Assembly (NCBI GenBank): GCA_965279205.1
Contig: OZ257144.1
Location: 868,001 to 932,000, forward strand
Source of the DNA: UBA7672 sp965279205
GTDB lineage: Bacteria; Pseudomonadota; Alphaproteobacteria; Caulobacterales; Hyphomonadaceae
DNA length: 64,000 bases
Direction of reading: 5' to 3'
The translations under genes were made by a program, and so were the position numbers. Shown here piece by piece: positions 50,887 to 59,575 of the stretch (positions are counted from its first letter, which is position 1; every line of letters begins with the position of its first letter). The notes under the pieces are model-generated. The model ran no database searches and was not told the origin of the DNA. It saw only the letters and a list, made by a program, of their open reading frames with translations.

Positions 50887-51936
50887 TCAGCTGGTGTCGG
50901 GAGCAGGCGGCCGCAACAGCCTGCACGTGTGCTCAAGAAAATCGAGCGCGGGTGGGGACGACATGTTGAGCGCTTTGAGCTTGCGTGGCGGGGGCGGCGG
51001 CAGTCCGGCCAAGCGGACGACCATGTCTCTGTGTCGAGCCAGCATGCGGGCGACGCGCCGGATGCAGGCCTGTGGATCGGCCATCACGCGGCGCAGAGCT
51101 TCGAGGCGTTTCGCAAGTTTGAGCGCCGGAAAGAGCCGGGCGGCTTCGGCGATTTCATCGCGGATCGAGAAGATCGGTGCATGACCGAAGGCGCCGTGGC
51201 GATCCTTGCCGCCTCTGCGGTCGCGTTTCTGTTTCAGCTTCTCTTCGCGATCGAGCGGCAAGCCGCGCGAGGGGCGGCCGTAGATCAGGAAATGGTCGGG
51301 ATCGTGTTTCGGGTTGTAGTCGGGATGCCAGCGTGAGAGGCGACCCTTCTTCGGCTTGGGCATCGCGCGCCGGCTCGCGGGCTTGCGCGTCTCTTTCGCT
51401 CGGGCCTCGGCGGCGTTGATCGCCAGCAGGGGATCGGCGGTGAAGGGATGATGTGGATCGGGCAGCGCGGGCGGGCGGGGCAGGCGCACCGGCTTCGGCG
51501 GCGGCGCCGCCGGAATGCGATCCAGTGACCAGATGCGCGGCGCGTTCTTCGGTCCGCGCCGGATCTTTGCAACGGAGAAGACACGGAAGGAGACGCGCCA
51601 GTCCTTTGGCGCGGTGCGGTCCTTCGCGGGCTTTGGCTCGAGTATCGTGGACTGTGTTGGTCGCGCGGACACCGCGGATGCGGCCAGCGTCGCCGGCGCG
51701 AGTTGCAGCGCGGCGGCGAGGACGAGACGGCGTATCCCGCCCTCGATCGAATAGAGCCAGCCTTTGAGCCGCAGGCCGGCGCGGCGCGTCAGGCCGACGG
51801 TCGCGATGGCCGCAAGATCGCCGAACGCGCCGAAAGCCTGCTCCACCCACCAGCGCGCATCGCGCCAAAGCGCGGCGCCCACGTCGTCGGCGAACGGCGT
51901 CGGGCGCATGTCCTCTGCTGTGTCGTCCTCATCCAT
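50887..51936 (-). CDS. basic, Pro-rich protein of unknown function
   Basis: This is a 349-residue protein. An acidic N-terminus (MDEDDTAEDM), one possible helix at ~residues 66-90 (GIRRLVLAAALQLAPATLAA) and a strongly basic remainder rich in Arg, Lys and Pro are seen; GRLSRWHPDYNPKHDPDHF is its most distinctive part. No known domain is recognised. The coding frame is long, has a regular GC3 look and is preceded by an ATG at 51936; the adjacent strands contain only shadow frames, so it is probably real. No operon partner within 100 bases. Confidence 0.5.
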   Translation of the reverse strand: MDEDDTAEDMRPTPFADDVGAALWRDARWWVEQAFGAFGDLAAIATVGLTRRAGLRLKGWLYSIEGGIRRLVLAAALQLAPATLAASAVSARPTQSTILEPKPAKDRTAPKDWRVSFRVFSVAKIRRGPKNAPRIWSLDRIPAAPPPKPVRLPRPPALPDPHHPFTADPLLAINAAEARAKETRKPASRRAMPKPKKGRLSRWHPDYNPKHDPDHFLIYGRPSRGLPLDREEKLKQKRDRRGGKDRHGAFGHAPIFSIRDEIAEAARLFPALKLAKRLEALRRVMADPQACIRRVARMLARHRDMVVRLAGLPPPPPRKLKALNMSSPPALDFLEHTCRLLRPPAPDTS

Positions 51937-52135
51937 GCGCGCAGATTGGCGCGGGCCGTGGAGGGCGGGGATGGGCGCGCGTGATTATCCCACAGATGAT
52001 GAGCCGAATGCTTCGGGGATCCGCGAACGAGCGCGGAGTTATCCTCCCATTCGCGTATCGGAATGTGCTGGCATCCGTTCTGAAAACAAGACGCGCACCC
52101 AATCTGTCCGGGGTCGTGCAGACTTCGGAGAGCGG

Positions 52136-52945
52136 CTAGCCCCGGCCGTTGGCGTTCCAGCGCCGCTTGAGCAACGGCATGAGGCCTTTGCCGGCCTTCG
52201 AGGGTTGCATGGTCTGGACCGGCGCGGAGCCATGGTCAGGCGCGGGCACGACCATGGTGATCCTTGTTCCGGCGCCGCTGTCAACATAGAGCGCACCGTC
52301 CACCTGGTTGATCATCATGCGGACGAGCGTCATTCCATAGCCTTGGCCTTCACGTGGGACCGTCGGCATGCCGACGCCGTCGTCGCTGACAACCATGCGA
52401 AGCTGGCCGCCGACATGTCTTAGCGTGATGTCGATCGCACCGGCGCGCTCGTCCGGAAATGCGTGGCGGAGTGCGTTCACGACGAGCTCGTTCATCGCCA
52501 GGACGATCGGCTGAACGAACGCGACAGGCGCATGAAACGGGTCAGCCTTCACGCGAACGCTGACGCTGAGCGTGTCGCCGCCCATATCGTGCAGTGAGGC
52601 GCACATGATTTCCAGGATGGCGCCAAGATTGACCGAATCCTCGCCGCCGCTTTCCTGAAGCGCGTCGTGCATCCTGCCGATCGACTGGATTCGCCCCGCG
52701 GCGCCGAGCAGCGCCTGGCGCGCTGGCAGATCAGCCTCACGGCCAGCCTGAAGGGTCATGAGGCTGGAGACAATCTGCAGGCTGTTCTTGATCCGGTGAT
52801 TGCCCTCGCGCAGCAGCGTCGTGTAACGCGCCGCGAGCGCGTCGGCCATCTTGAGCTTGTGTCGCAGCTGCCTGTTTTCCTCGCGCAGGCTCGCGCCTTG
52901 CGGAACAACCAGTTCTGTACAGTCGTCACTTTTTTCCAATGACAT
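52136..52945 (-). CDS. cytosolic sensor histidine kinase, HisKA_2 type
   Basis: This is a 269-residue kinase without transmembrane segments. A ~35-residue coiled coil (LREENRQLRHKLKMADAL) is followed by the HisKA_2 box REGNHRIKNSLQIV, whose His is the phospho-acceptor, and an ATPase domain with NELVVNALRHAF (N box) and DDGVGMP (G1 box). HisKA_2/HWE kinases in alphaproteobacteria often act in the general stress response or light signalling. The ATG at 52945 (MSLEKS) is chosen; a GTG at 52984 is the alternative. A Crp/Fnr regulator gene lies upstream on the same strand. Confidence 0.83.
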   Translation of the reverse strand: MSLEKSDDCTELVVPQGASLREENRQLRHKLKMADALAARYTTLLREGNHRIKNSLQIVSSLMTLQAGREADLPARQALLGAAGRIQSIGRMHDALQESGGEDSVNLGAILEIMCASLHDMGGDTLSVSVRVKADPFHAPVAFVQPIVLAMNELVVNALRHAFPDERAGAIDITLRHVGGQLRMVVSDDGVGMPTVPREGQGYGMTLVRMMINQVDGALYVDSGAGTRITMVVPAPDHGSAPVQTMQPSKAGKGLMPLLKRRWNANGRG

Positions 52946-53094
52946 GGCCACCACCCGGGTTTTTGCGTCTCCGCGCTCCGTCACCCGGACATCATCTATC
53001 CCTCCCCCCCGGAATGAGTCGGTACGGCAACGGACTCTTCGCCGAATGAAAGATTCCGCACGAACTCGCCTGTAGCGATCAACCTGCGGCGCGA

Positions 53095-53877
53095 TCAGTC
53101 CAGAAGCAGGGGTACGGGGGGTTCCTCATGCTCGCCGAACAGCCGCCGGTATTCGCCCGCGACAGCCTCGTAGCACTCGCAGGCCGCGTCCTCGAGGCCG
53201 ACGCGGTTGAGGATGGTGATGCGGCCATGCTGGTAGCGGATGACGCCAGCCTTCTGCAGCGTTCCGGCGGCGATGCTGACGGTCGAGCGACGCACGCCGA
53301 GCATTACGGCGATCAGGTCCTGGGTGAGGGAAAGCTCTGCGACACCACTGCGATCGTGCGCGGCCAGCAGCCAGCGCGCGAGACGCTGGCCCAGCTCATG
53401 GTGCGCATTACAGGCCGCTGTCTGCGCGACCTGGACATGGAAGACGTGCACATAGCGCAGCAGCAGGTCCCGCAGGTGCGGCGCGTGGGCCGCCGCATCC
53501 TTGAAGGCGGCCACCGGAATGCGATAGGCGCCGCCGCCGGTCTGGCACATCGTCTCGCTGTAGGACGCCGTCGCGCCAAGGATCACCGAAACGCCGACAA
53601 CGCCTTCAGCGCCGATCAGGCCGATTTCCAGAGGCGAGCCGTCTGACAACACGGTGAGGGCGGAAATGAAGCCGCTGTCGGGAAAGTACACCTGGTCGAT
53701 GCGGTCGCCCGCTCGATGCAGCGACTCGCCAAGGTGGAGATCAACGTGTGTGAGGCTCTTCGCGATGATTTCGTATTCCCGTGCGGGAAGCGCCGCGAGA
53801 ATCCGGTTTCTGACTTTGGTCTGGGGAGGTGGGTGGGACAGACAAAGCTCCATCGTCAGGGACGGGAGCTCGAACAT
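53095..53877 (-). CDS. Crp/Fnr family transcriptional regulator
   Basis: This is a 260-residue regulator. Residues ~25-145 form a cyclic-nucleotide-binding-type beta-barrel (LHRAGDRIDQVYFPDSGFISALTVL...), and the C-terminal Crp-type winged helix (~165-235) shows ELSLTQDLIAVMLGVRRSTVSIAAGTLQKAG. The Cys set used by FNR for an iron-sulfur cluster is absent, so it is not a classic oxygen sensor. The 249-base region upstream is without a gene. A start eight codons later (53853) is possible. Confidence 0.88.
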   Translation of the reverse strand: MFELPSLTMELCLSHPPPQTKVRNRILAALPAREYEIIAKSLTHVDLHLGESLHRAGDRIDQVYFPDSGFISALTVLSDGSPLEIGLIGAEGVVGVSVILGATASYSETMCQTGGGAYRIPVAAFKDAAAHAPHLRDLLLRYVHVFHVQVAQTAACNAHHELGQRLARWLLAAHDRSGVAELSLTQDLIAVMLGVRRSTVSIAAGTLQKAGVIRYQHGRITILNRVGLEDAACECYEAVAGEYRRLFGEHEEPPVPLLLD

Positions 53878-54126
53878 CTCTCAGCCGGCCGCACGCCAAA
53901 AAGGAGCGGCCGATACTTCCTATAACGCACGAAACCCGGAAAAAGACCAGAAAATCCCGGACTGGACTGCCAGATCGCGAAGATCTGCCCCCGACCACGC
54001 CCACACAACCACGCCGATCTGTCCGGTATCGCACACATCATGGAACCACACGATGACCGGTTGAGGCCGCCGCCGAAAGCGGTCATTCGTGCTCTTGGCT
54101 ACACGGCCCAATCTCTAGTTAGTTGT

Positions 54127-54402
54127 TCATCGCACCGTCTGCTTTTCTTTCGGAGCGGCTACGCGACGCGTCTTGGCCTCGAACCTGGGCTTGGGCATGA
54201 GCCGGAAGCGGGTCTGGCACCAGGCGAAGTCGACGCCGACGTCCAGCAAGGCATCGGAGCGCCCACACGGACACGCAAACTCCATCACCGCCAGGACACG
54301 ATAGGTCTCGCCGGCAATGAGGGGCACCGGCTCTCCCGTCGCATGGTTCGGCGCGACGTTGACGCATAGAACCAGATCGCCGGGGCCAACAGCGTAGCTC
54401 AT
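54127..54402 (-). CDS. small protein of unknown function
   Basis: This is a 91-residue protein: MSYAVGPGDLVLCVN..., with a small beta-rich core, one CPCG pair (ACPCGRSD) and Cys in FAWCQTRF, and a basic tail (RFEAKTRRVAAPKEKQ). The Cys could bind a metal. The ATG at 54402 has GGATGGAAG just upstream. I do not recognise a family, though similar small proteins with a DLVLCV start occur in phages and alphaproteobacteria. Confidence 0.45.
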   Translation of the reverse strand: MSYAVGPGDLVLCVNVAPNHATGEPVPLIAGETYRVLAVMEFACPCGRSDALLDVGVDFAWCQTRFRLMPKPRFEAKTRRVAAPKEKQTVR

Positions 54403-54593
54403 GGCTTCCATCCCTTGTGGGTGACGGGGAGGATAAACCCAGGGCAGCAGGCAGCAAGCGCCCATCTGCTTCTCGAGCGGCGCAAGGCGTCGAGTTTGCG
54501 CGGTTTCCGAAGGCGACCTGCACGGCAAGATTGACTGCGGCGGCGGGCCGATCAATCGTCGCGGTAGTCGGGGTCTTCAAGGGCAGGACAACC

Positions 54594-54962
54594 ATGAAAA
54601 TTGCAAGGATGACCATAATTGCAGCGAGCCTGATGTTCGGTGTCGCTGCCGCAGCGTGGGCGGAAGACCCGCTCGGCCACTGGGTGGGATCGCTCAAGCA
54701 GCCGGACGGCACATCGCTCGGGGTCGGCCTCAAGGTCACCAAGGGCGCGGACGGCAAGCTGGTCGGCGTAGGCGAGACTGCGCAATCGACCGATCCGATT
54801 CCGATGGAGAACCTGGTTTCGGATGGCTCGAAGATCAGCTTCTCATCGGCGGCGGTGCAGGGGTCCTACGAAGGGACGTGGGACGATGCGTCCAAATCCT
54901 GGAAGGGAATTTGGACGCAGAACGGACAGGGCCAGCCTTTGGCGCTGACCCGGGCGCCCTAG
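54594..54962 (+). CDS. small secreted protein of unknown function
   Basis: This is a 122-residue exported protein with the signal peptide MKIARMTIIAASLMFGVAAAAWA (cleavage near residue 23). The mature domain starts DPLGHWVGSLKQPDGTSL and has alternating beta pattern with repeated GHW/GTW turns (YEGTWDDASKSWKGIWTQ), which suggests a small lipocalin-like or beta-barrel fold. AGGACAACC precedes the ATG. No partner is visible; it ends in CTAG shared with the convergent hydrolase. Confidence 0.6.
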   Translation: MKIARMTIIAASLMFGVAAAAWAEDPLGHWVGSLKQPDGTSLGVGLKVTKGADGKLVGVGETAQSTDPIPMENLVSDGSKISFSSAAVQGSYEGTWDDASKSWKGIWTQNGQGQPLALTRAP

Positions 54963-56371
54963 GGTCGCGATGGCCCGGTAGCGGCGGCACTTCGTTCAAT
55001 CGGTCCGCCTGCGATCTCGCTGAAACGAGCTTCGGTGCTTTTCAGGAGGCCGCTCTCGCCAGACAGGGTCTCGCGGATGAATGCATCGAGAATGTCGGAG
55101 GCTGCGTGCTGCGTCTCCAGCGGCCCACGGCTGCCGCCGAACAGGTCGCCACCGACGACCAGCGACAGCGCCCAGTGGCCGGGCGGCGCGAAGTAGAGCG
55201 GCACGTCCATGAAATCGAGATGGTTGGCGTGAAGGACCTCGTATCGCCATGCCGGCGCCGTCGCCTGCTCGAGCAGCTGCTTGTTGCGAGCCATGAATGA
55301 ATCGCCATGGGTCGTCACGGCATAGTCGCTCTGCAGCAGCATGAATGGCCGGCGGATGACGGGAAGCTCGCCATAGGGCGTTCCGTCGATATTGACGAGC
55401 GCGGCTATCCGCGGGTCGCGCCCCGCCGCCGCAATGGCTGTGGCGCCGCCGAAGGAGTGGCCCATGGCGACAATGCGCGAAAGGTCGACATGACCTTTCA
55501 ACCGGCCGGCGCCTTCAACGAGACGGTCGAGCGCGAACTGGACATCCCTGGCGCGGATGTCCAGCTGGTCGGCCATCCACGCATCGCGTGCGTCAACGTC
55601 GTATGGCGAAGTGTCTATTCTCTTGGCGATGCTGCCGTCGGCAAGCTGCGTGACCGCAGCTTCGTAGGGATGGTCGAGCATCAGCACGACATATCCGCGG
55701 CTGGCGAGTTCTGCCGCGAGTCCAGTGTAGAAGGCGCGCGGGGCGCCAAAGCCAGGAGAGAAGATCACGACCGGCCAGAGCTTCTGGCCCGAGACTTCTG
55801 CGTTCAGCGTCGCGTGCGTATCGATGCGGCCGTAGCTCTGCATCATGATACCGGGCAACAGGGAGTCGATGAGCGGCAGGTCGTCCAGCCCCTCCATGTA
55901 GGTGGAGCGCTTGTCCCCCGCCGCCTGCGCCGGATACCAGGCCTGCGCTATGACGTTGCGCTTGTCGGAGGGATCCTCGGTCGCGGTCTCTTCCCGCGAT
56001 GCATCGACCCATCGGTAGATCTCGGTTCCGACCGCAAACGGACCGCTGGGAGCCGGCAGTTCAGGAACCGGCACAAACAGCGCAAAGGGAGCGACGGCTA
56101 GACCCATCGCTACAGCTAGCCCTGCCCGCGCAAGCCAGATCGACCAGGCCGGCGGCTTCGCTGGAAGCTTCGCGGCGCTCACGCCCAAGACCGCGATCAG
56201 GAGATAGGCAGGCAGGAAATGCCAGTAGAATTCCTCGGTCAGAATCTGCGCTGCCGCCAGCACGATGACGATGCCTAGCGCCCACAACAGCCGTCTCCCG
56301 GCTGGCGCGACGATCCGCCAACCCGCCACGGCGAGCACGGCCAGCAGCAGGGCCCAATCGATCAGCGACAT
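54959..56371 (-). CDS. membrane-anchored PAF-acetylhydrolase-like alpha/beta hydrolase
   Basis: This is a 470-residue protein with three to four N-terminal transmembrane helices (~residues 7-22, 28-45, 52-68, 82-100) and a periplasmic hydrolase domain. The nucleophile elbow is GHSFGG with Ser306, the acid Asp329 (NIDG) and the base His381 or His384 (LHANHLDF). FSPGFGAPRAFYTGLAAELASRGYVV is the oxyanion region typical of the platelet-activating-factor acetylhydrolase/plasma family (PF03403). Likely substrates are short-chain phospholipid or lipid esters. It begins directly after the upstream membrane-protein stop. Confidence 0.8.
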   Translation of the reverse strand: MSLIDWALLLAVLAVAGWRIVAPAGRRLLWALGIVIVLAAAQILTEEFYWHFLPAYLLIAVLGVSAAKLPAKPPAWSIWLARAGLAVAMGLAVAPFALFVPVPELPAPSGPFAVGTEIYRWVDASREETATEDPSDKRNVIAQAWYPAQAAGDKRSTYMEGLDDLPLIDSLLPGIMMQSYGRIDTHATLNAEVSGQKLWPVVIFSPGFGAPRAFYTGLAAELASRGYVVLMLDHPYEAAVTQLADGSIAKRIDTSPYDVDARDAWMADQLDIRARDVQFALDRLVEGAGRLKGHVDLSRIVAMGHSFGGATAIAAAGRDPRIAALVNIDGTPYGELPVIRRPFMLLQSDYAVTTHGDSFMARNKQLLEQATAPAWRYEVLHANHLDFMDVPLYFAPPGHWALSLVVGGDLFGGSRGPLETQHAASDILDAFIRETLSGESGLLKSTEARFSEIAGGPIERSAAATGPSRP

Positions 56372-57013
56372 CTAGCGGCCCGCCGTAAAAGTCGTCGCAA
56401 CCAATCGCCGTTCGTCCCAGCGCCAGAACCACGCGAAAGCCGCCGCGACCAGCGCCATCAGCGTGATCAGTCCGATGTAGATTGCCGGGAAGATCACCGA
56501 GACGGGGTGGGTGGCGACCAGTGGCGCGACGAGATCGAATACGATGATCACGATGGCAAGCTGCATCACTCGTTTGTTGCTTCCAACCGCCATCATGATG
56601 GCGGCGATGACGTGCAGCACACCGCCGGCGGCGAACAGCAAGAATATCCAGAGCCAGTGTTCGAGAGGCTGCGAGTCGATCGCGTACATGAAGCTTCCCG
56701 GCGGCGGGGTCGGCGCCTTGCCGGCGAGAAGCAGGATCTTGGCGCGAAGATTCTCGAAGCTGACATAGGCGTGCAGGAAGCCAAAAGCTCCAGCAGCCAA
56801 CCCCACGCACAATTGCGCGGCGACGATGCCGACGGCCAACAGGCTTGCCCGCTGCCGGTAGCTTGCCATCAGGCAACCGAATGCCCAGGCCAGCGAGGCG
56901 CTTCCTTCGATGTAGTCCAGCTCGGCCAGCATCGCCCTGGCCTGAACAGGGTTCACGGAATGCACCACGCGCGCTGCGTGACGTCCAAGAACGAGGGCGA
57001 GGTCGCGCGTCAT
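56372..57013 (-). CDS. membrane protein encoded with a PadR regulator
   Basis: This is a 213-residue protein with four predicted helices (~residues 57-80, 115-140, 145-165, 172-200) after a ~50-residue soluble N-terminus. No family is recognised. Its ATG (57013) overlaps the PadR stop as ATGA, the usual arrangement in PadR/membrane-protein pairs, where the regulator controls an adjacent membrane or transport protein. The PAF-acetylhydrolase-like gene follows with no gap, so three genes are likely co-transcribed. Confidence 0.7.
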   Translation of the reverse strand: MTRDLALVLGRHAARVVHSVNPVQARAMLAELDYIEGSASLAWAFGCLMASYRQRASLLAVGIVAAQLCVGLAAGAFGFLHAYVSFENLRAKILLLAGKAPTPPPGSFMYAIDSQPLEHWLWIFLLFAAGGVLHVIAAIMMAVGSNKRVMQLAIVIIVFDLVAPLVATHPVSVIFPAIYIGLITLMALVAAAFAWFWRWDERRLVATTFTAGR

Positions 57014-57321
57014 CGCTTTGCTGGCCGAAGGTTCGGGCTGATTTTCGAATCCGCTTCGCCCGTCCACTTCAGCGCGAACGCGGCGCCCGCGCGCGTCAGC
57101 CGGTAAGCATGGCGCGGCGGGCGGCCGTCGAGCGCGGGCTCTCGCCATTCCGACTCAAGCAGGCCTTGCGTTTCGAAACGCGCGAGGAGCGGATAGAGCG
57201 TCCCGGGCGTCAGGCCCGTTTCCTTCGAGAGGTCATACCCATATCGCCAGGCTTGCGCCTTCGCGACGAGGGCGGCGAGAAGCCGAATGGCCTGCGGCGA
57301 AGGTCTTCTTGTCGATCGCAT
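57010..57321 (-). CDS. PadR family transcriptional regulator
   Basis: This is a 103-residue short PadR protein. The winged helix-turn-helix spans ~residues 10-75, with AWRYGYDLSKETGLTPGTLYPLLARFETQGLLES and RHAYRLTRAGAAF as the PadR-specific wing. Short members lack the long C-terminal dimerisation helices. The start ATG (57321) lies 2 bases from a perfect 11-bp-arm palindrome (57324-57351). A TTGACT -35 box is seen at 57355-57350, so the mRNA is probably leaderless and autorepressed. It leads the three-gene unit downstream. Confidence 0.88.
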   Translation of the reverse strand: MRSTRRPSPQAIRLLAALVAKAQAWRYGYDLSKETGLTPGTLYPLLARFETQGLLESEWREPALDGRPPRHAYRLTRAGAAFALKWTGEADSKISPNLRPAKR

Positions 57322-57323
57322 AT

Positions 57324-57351
57324 CTCTATCTCGACATATATCGAGATAGAG
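57324..57351 (-). promoter_or_regulatory. PadR operator overlapping the padR promoter
   Basis: CTCTATCTCGA (57324-57334) and TCGAGATAGAG (57341-57351) are perfectly complementary around CATATA. On the minus strand a -35 box TTGACT lies at 57355-57350, and a -10 region about 17 bases on would overlap the palindrome (GAGATA). Position and symmetry are as expected for autorepression. The predicted transcription start falls close to the ATG at 57321. Confidence 0.7.
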
Positions 57352-57422
57352 TCAAGCATCGCAACAGCAGAGCGACGCCAACCAGATGTTGGCGTCGCCG
57401 AGGCGTCTTCTGTCCTTGGTGC

Positions 57423-59402
57423 CTATTGGCCGCCGCTTTTGGCGGGGGAGGTGGCAGTCCCAGCTGTTGAGGCCGGGGGCATGAGTCGACCGCCCGGCAT
57501 CTCTTCCTGGGAAAGCGCGCCATCCTTGTCCTTGTCGAGCGCCGCGAAGGTCGGCTTCATTCGTGATCCGACAGGACCTGTCAGTTCGGACTCTTGAAGC
57601 TTGCCATCGAGGGAGGTGTCGAGAACTCCCATCATCGTGCCTGCCTGCATCAGGCGGTCATACTCATTGAGCGGATTTTCGACAGTTTCACCGACCCAGC
57701 GGAAATGAGCATAGACGGCAAGCATCTCCTCGGTCGTCTGTTCGCCCCAGGGGATGGTCCGCGTGGGATCGGGGTTGGCCTTGTTGCGCGGCGAGTTGTT
57801 GTACACCCAGCGTGCAACGAGCTTTGATCCGGCAGGAACCGGGATCGGCTCAACAAGATGGTAGTCGTGCTGCCAGTTGAAGTCGTAGCGCGGAACCGCC
57901 AGCAGCAGGTCTTCGTGTCCGTCCGGATAACGCAGCGAGACAGTCGCCGCGGCGCCGCGCGAGTGCGCGTGTGGCGTGATAGCGGTAAGCAGCGCGTCCT
58001 TCGGGAAGGGGGCGTAGGCGATCTCCGTATGATGCTCGGCGCCAGCCGGAATTTCGAGATTGAAATCGAAGATGCCGAACAGGCGCTTCCGATATTTCGG
58101 CGGCTCTCCCTTGGGGTAGAAATAGTAGCCGACCTCGGTCTTGACCGACGTCTCCCTGCCGTAGGGCGCGTAGTGGTTCTGGAACAAGACGCTTGAGTGC
58201 GCGGGCACAAGCACGCCGCTGTTCTCGTAGCCGACCGAGCTGTGACGGCCGGGGACGAAGCCGCCGAGCTGAATGCCGCTGAGCGCCGCCGAGGTTTTCT
58301 CGCTCTTGGGCGTCGCGCTTGTGATCACGTGATGGACGGCGCGGCGATCGGAGAATTTGTAGGACGCCGCGCGCAGCCACCTGTCTTCCGGGAAAGCGTC
58401 GGCCACGACGGGATACTGGTAAGGCATCAGCCCGTTTGCCTGGACCTTCGCCTCGGGGATGGTGACGATGAGATCGGGTTTGCCCAGTGGCCATTCGGGC
58501 GCCTGGAACTTGATCTTCGCCAGGGGATCCTCGCCTTCGCCGCGGCTGGCGCCGGCTTCGATCCAGTGGACCAGCGTTTTCTTCTGGTCGCCTGTCAGCC
58601 GCCAGTCGTCCCTGAAATGGCCTACCGTGGGATCAGCGGTGTCGGGCGGCATCCGGTTTGTGCGGATGACCTCGCGGATCATCGGCGCGAAGCCCTTCAC
58701 CATCTCGTAGCTAGTCAGCGGCATTGGCCCGACGCCGCCCGGTTCGTGACACGTGGTGCACTTGGCCTGGATGATGGGGGCGATGTCAGTCACGTAGGAA
58801 ATCTTCGCCGGGTTCTGCGACCGTGCAGCGAAGTTGATCTCGGCGCCCCTGACCGGCCCGGTTCCAATCGCGACGGCGCGGCCCCCGCTTACAGCGTCGA
58901 TAGCATCCTTCGCTCCAGACACTGGTCCGCGATAGGCGACCTGCCATGTCTTCGGATTGATGACGATGGTTTCCGCGGCGCGCTTGACCTGCAGCTGCTC
59001 GCCGACCAGCTGGTCGTAGTCAAACAGGACCGGAATATCGAGGCCGGTCGCCTGCATGTCCTGTTTGACGCGTGCGCGGGTCTCGCCGAGGCGGGAGTTC
59101 AGCGCGAGGAACTCGACGCCCTTTTGTCCATAGGCGGACTTCAGGGCCATGAGCGCGGGAGCGTCTTTCGCCACTGCTGCGTCGCCGCTGGCGTGCGTGA
59201 ACAGCACGACGGCTTTCGCGTCCGAGAAATAATAGAGCTGCCGGGCGAAGTAGTCCTGATCGGCCAGGTCGAAGTTGTCGACCCGGAGAGGGCTCGCGGC
59301 CGGATTGGCGGCCTGCTCGGGACCGTTGGCGGTCGCCACGCACGCAGCCAACGCCAGAACAACCGTACCCGCCAACAAACGTGATTTCAGCGTCGCCAGC
59401 AT
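57423..59402 (-). CDS. lipoprotein with thioredoxin-like, cytochrome c, copper monooxygenase and EF-hand domains
   Basis: This is a 659-residue lipoprotein (LAAC, lipidated Cys21). Domain 1 (~residues 40-180) is thioredoxin-like, but the redox Cys pair is missing (VVLFTHASGDAAV). Domain 2 has the heme site CTTCH (215-219) with Met251 as the probable sixth ligand. Domain 3 (~300-585) is a copper type II monooxygenase of the peptidylglycine alpha-hydroxylating type, in which all copper ligands are found in order: His357-His358, His410, His478, His480 and Met560. Domain 4 is a pair of EF-hands (DTSLDGKLQESEL at 595-607 and DKDKDGALSQEEM at 623-635). The four-part order suggests an extracytoplasmic oxidation fed with electrons by its own heme. 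Confidence 0.85.
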   Translation of the reverse strand: MLATLKSRLLAGTVVLALAACVATANGPEQAANPAASPLRVDNFDLADQDYFARQLYYFSDAKAVVLFTHASGDAAVAKDAPALMALKSAYGQKGVEFLALNSRLGETRARVKQDMQATGLDIPVLFDYDQLVGEQLQVKRAAETIVINPKTWQVAYRGPVSGAKDAIDAVSGGRAVAIGTGPVRGAEINFAARSQNPAKISYVTDIAPIIQAKCTTCHEPGGVGPMPLTSYEMVKGFAPMIREVIRTNRMPPDTADPTVGHFRDDWRLTGDQKKTLVHWIEAGASRGEGEDPLAKIKFQAPEWPLGKPDLIVTIPEAKVQANGLMPYQYPVVADAFPEDRWLRAASYKFSDRRAVHHVITSATPKSEKTSAALSGIQLGGFVPGRHSSVGYENSGVLVPAHSSVLFQNHYAPYGRETSVKTEVGYYFYPKGEPPKYRKRLFGIFDFNLEIPAGAEHHTEIAYAPFPKDALLTAITPHAHSRGAAATVSLRYPDGHEDLLLAVPRYDFNWQHDYHLVEPIPVPAGSKLVARWVYNNSPRNKANPDPTRTIPWGEQTTEEMLAVYAHFRWVGETVENPLNEYDRLMQAGTMMGVLDTSLDGKLQESELTGPVGSRMKPTFAALDKDKDGALSQEEMPGGRLMPPASTAGTATSPAKSGGQ

Positions 59403-59575
59403 TGCGCCTCTCCCGGTGATCTTCTTTTCGAAGGCGCAGTCCGAGGCTGCTGATCAGCGATCTGCGTCACCTCTAGGCGCGCACTCCCACTGCTTGGAAA
59501 GTTACGCCATCCGGCAGAGTGTATCAAGCGATAGATTCTTGCGGCTGCCGCGACGTTACCTGCGATCTTCGATCG

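Noticed and set aside
53878..54126. 249-base gap examined for sigma-factor EcfG-type boxes and small genes
   Set aside because: GGAAC occurs but the second half is at the wrong spacing (13 bases); the open frames there have no ribosome site or motif.
58197..59384. Open frame of 395 codons on the plus strand over the copper/heme lipoprotein
   Set aside because: The minus-strand protein has a signal peptide, a heme motif and all copper ligands; the plus-strand frame has none.
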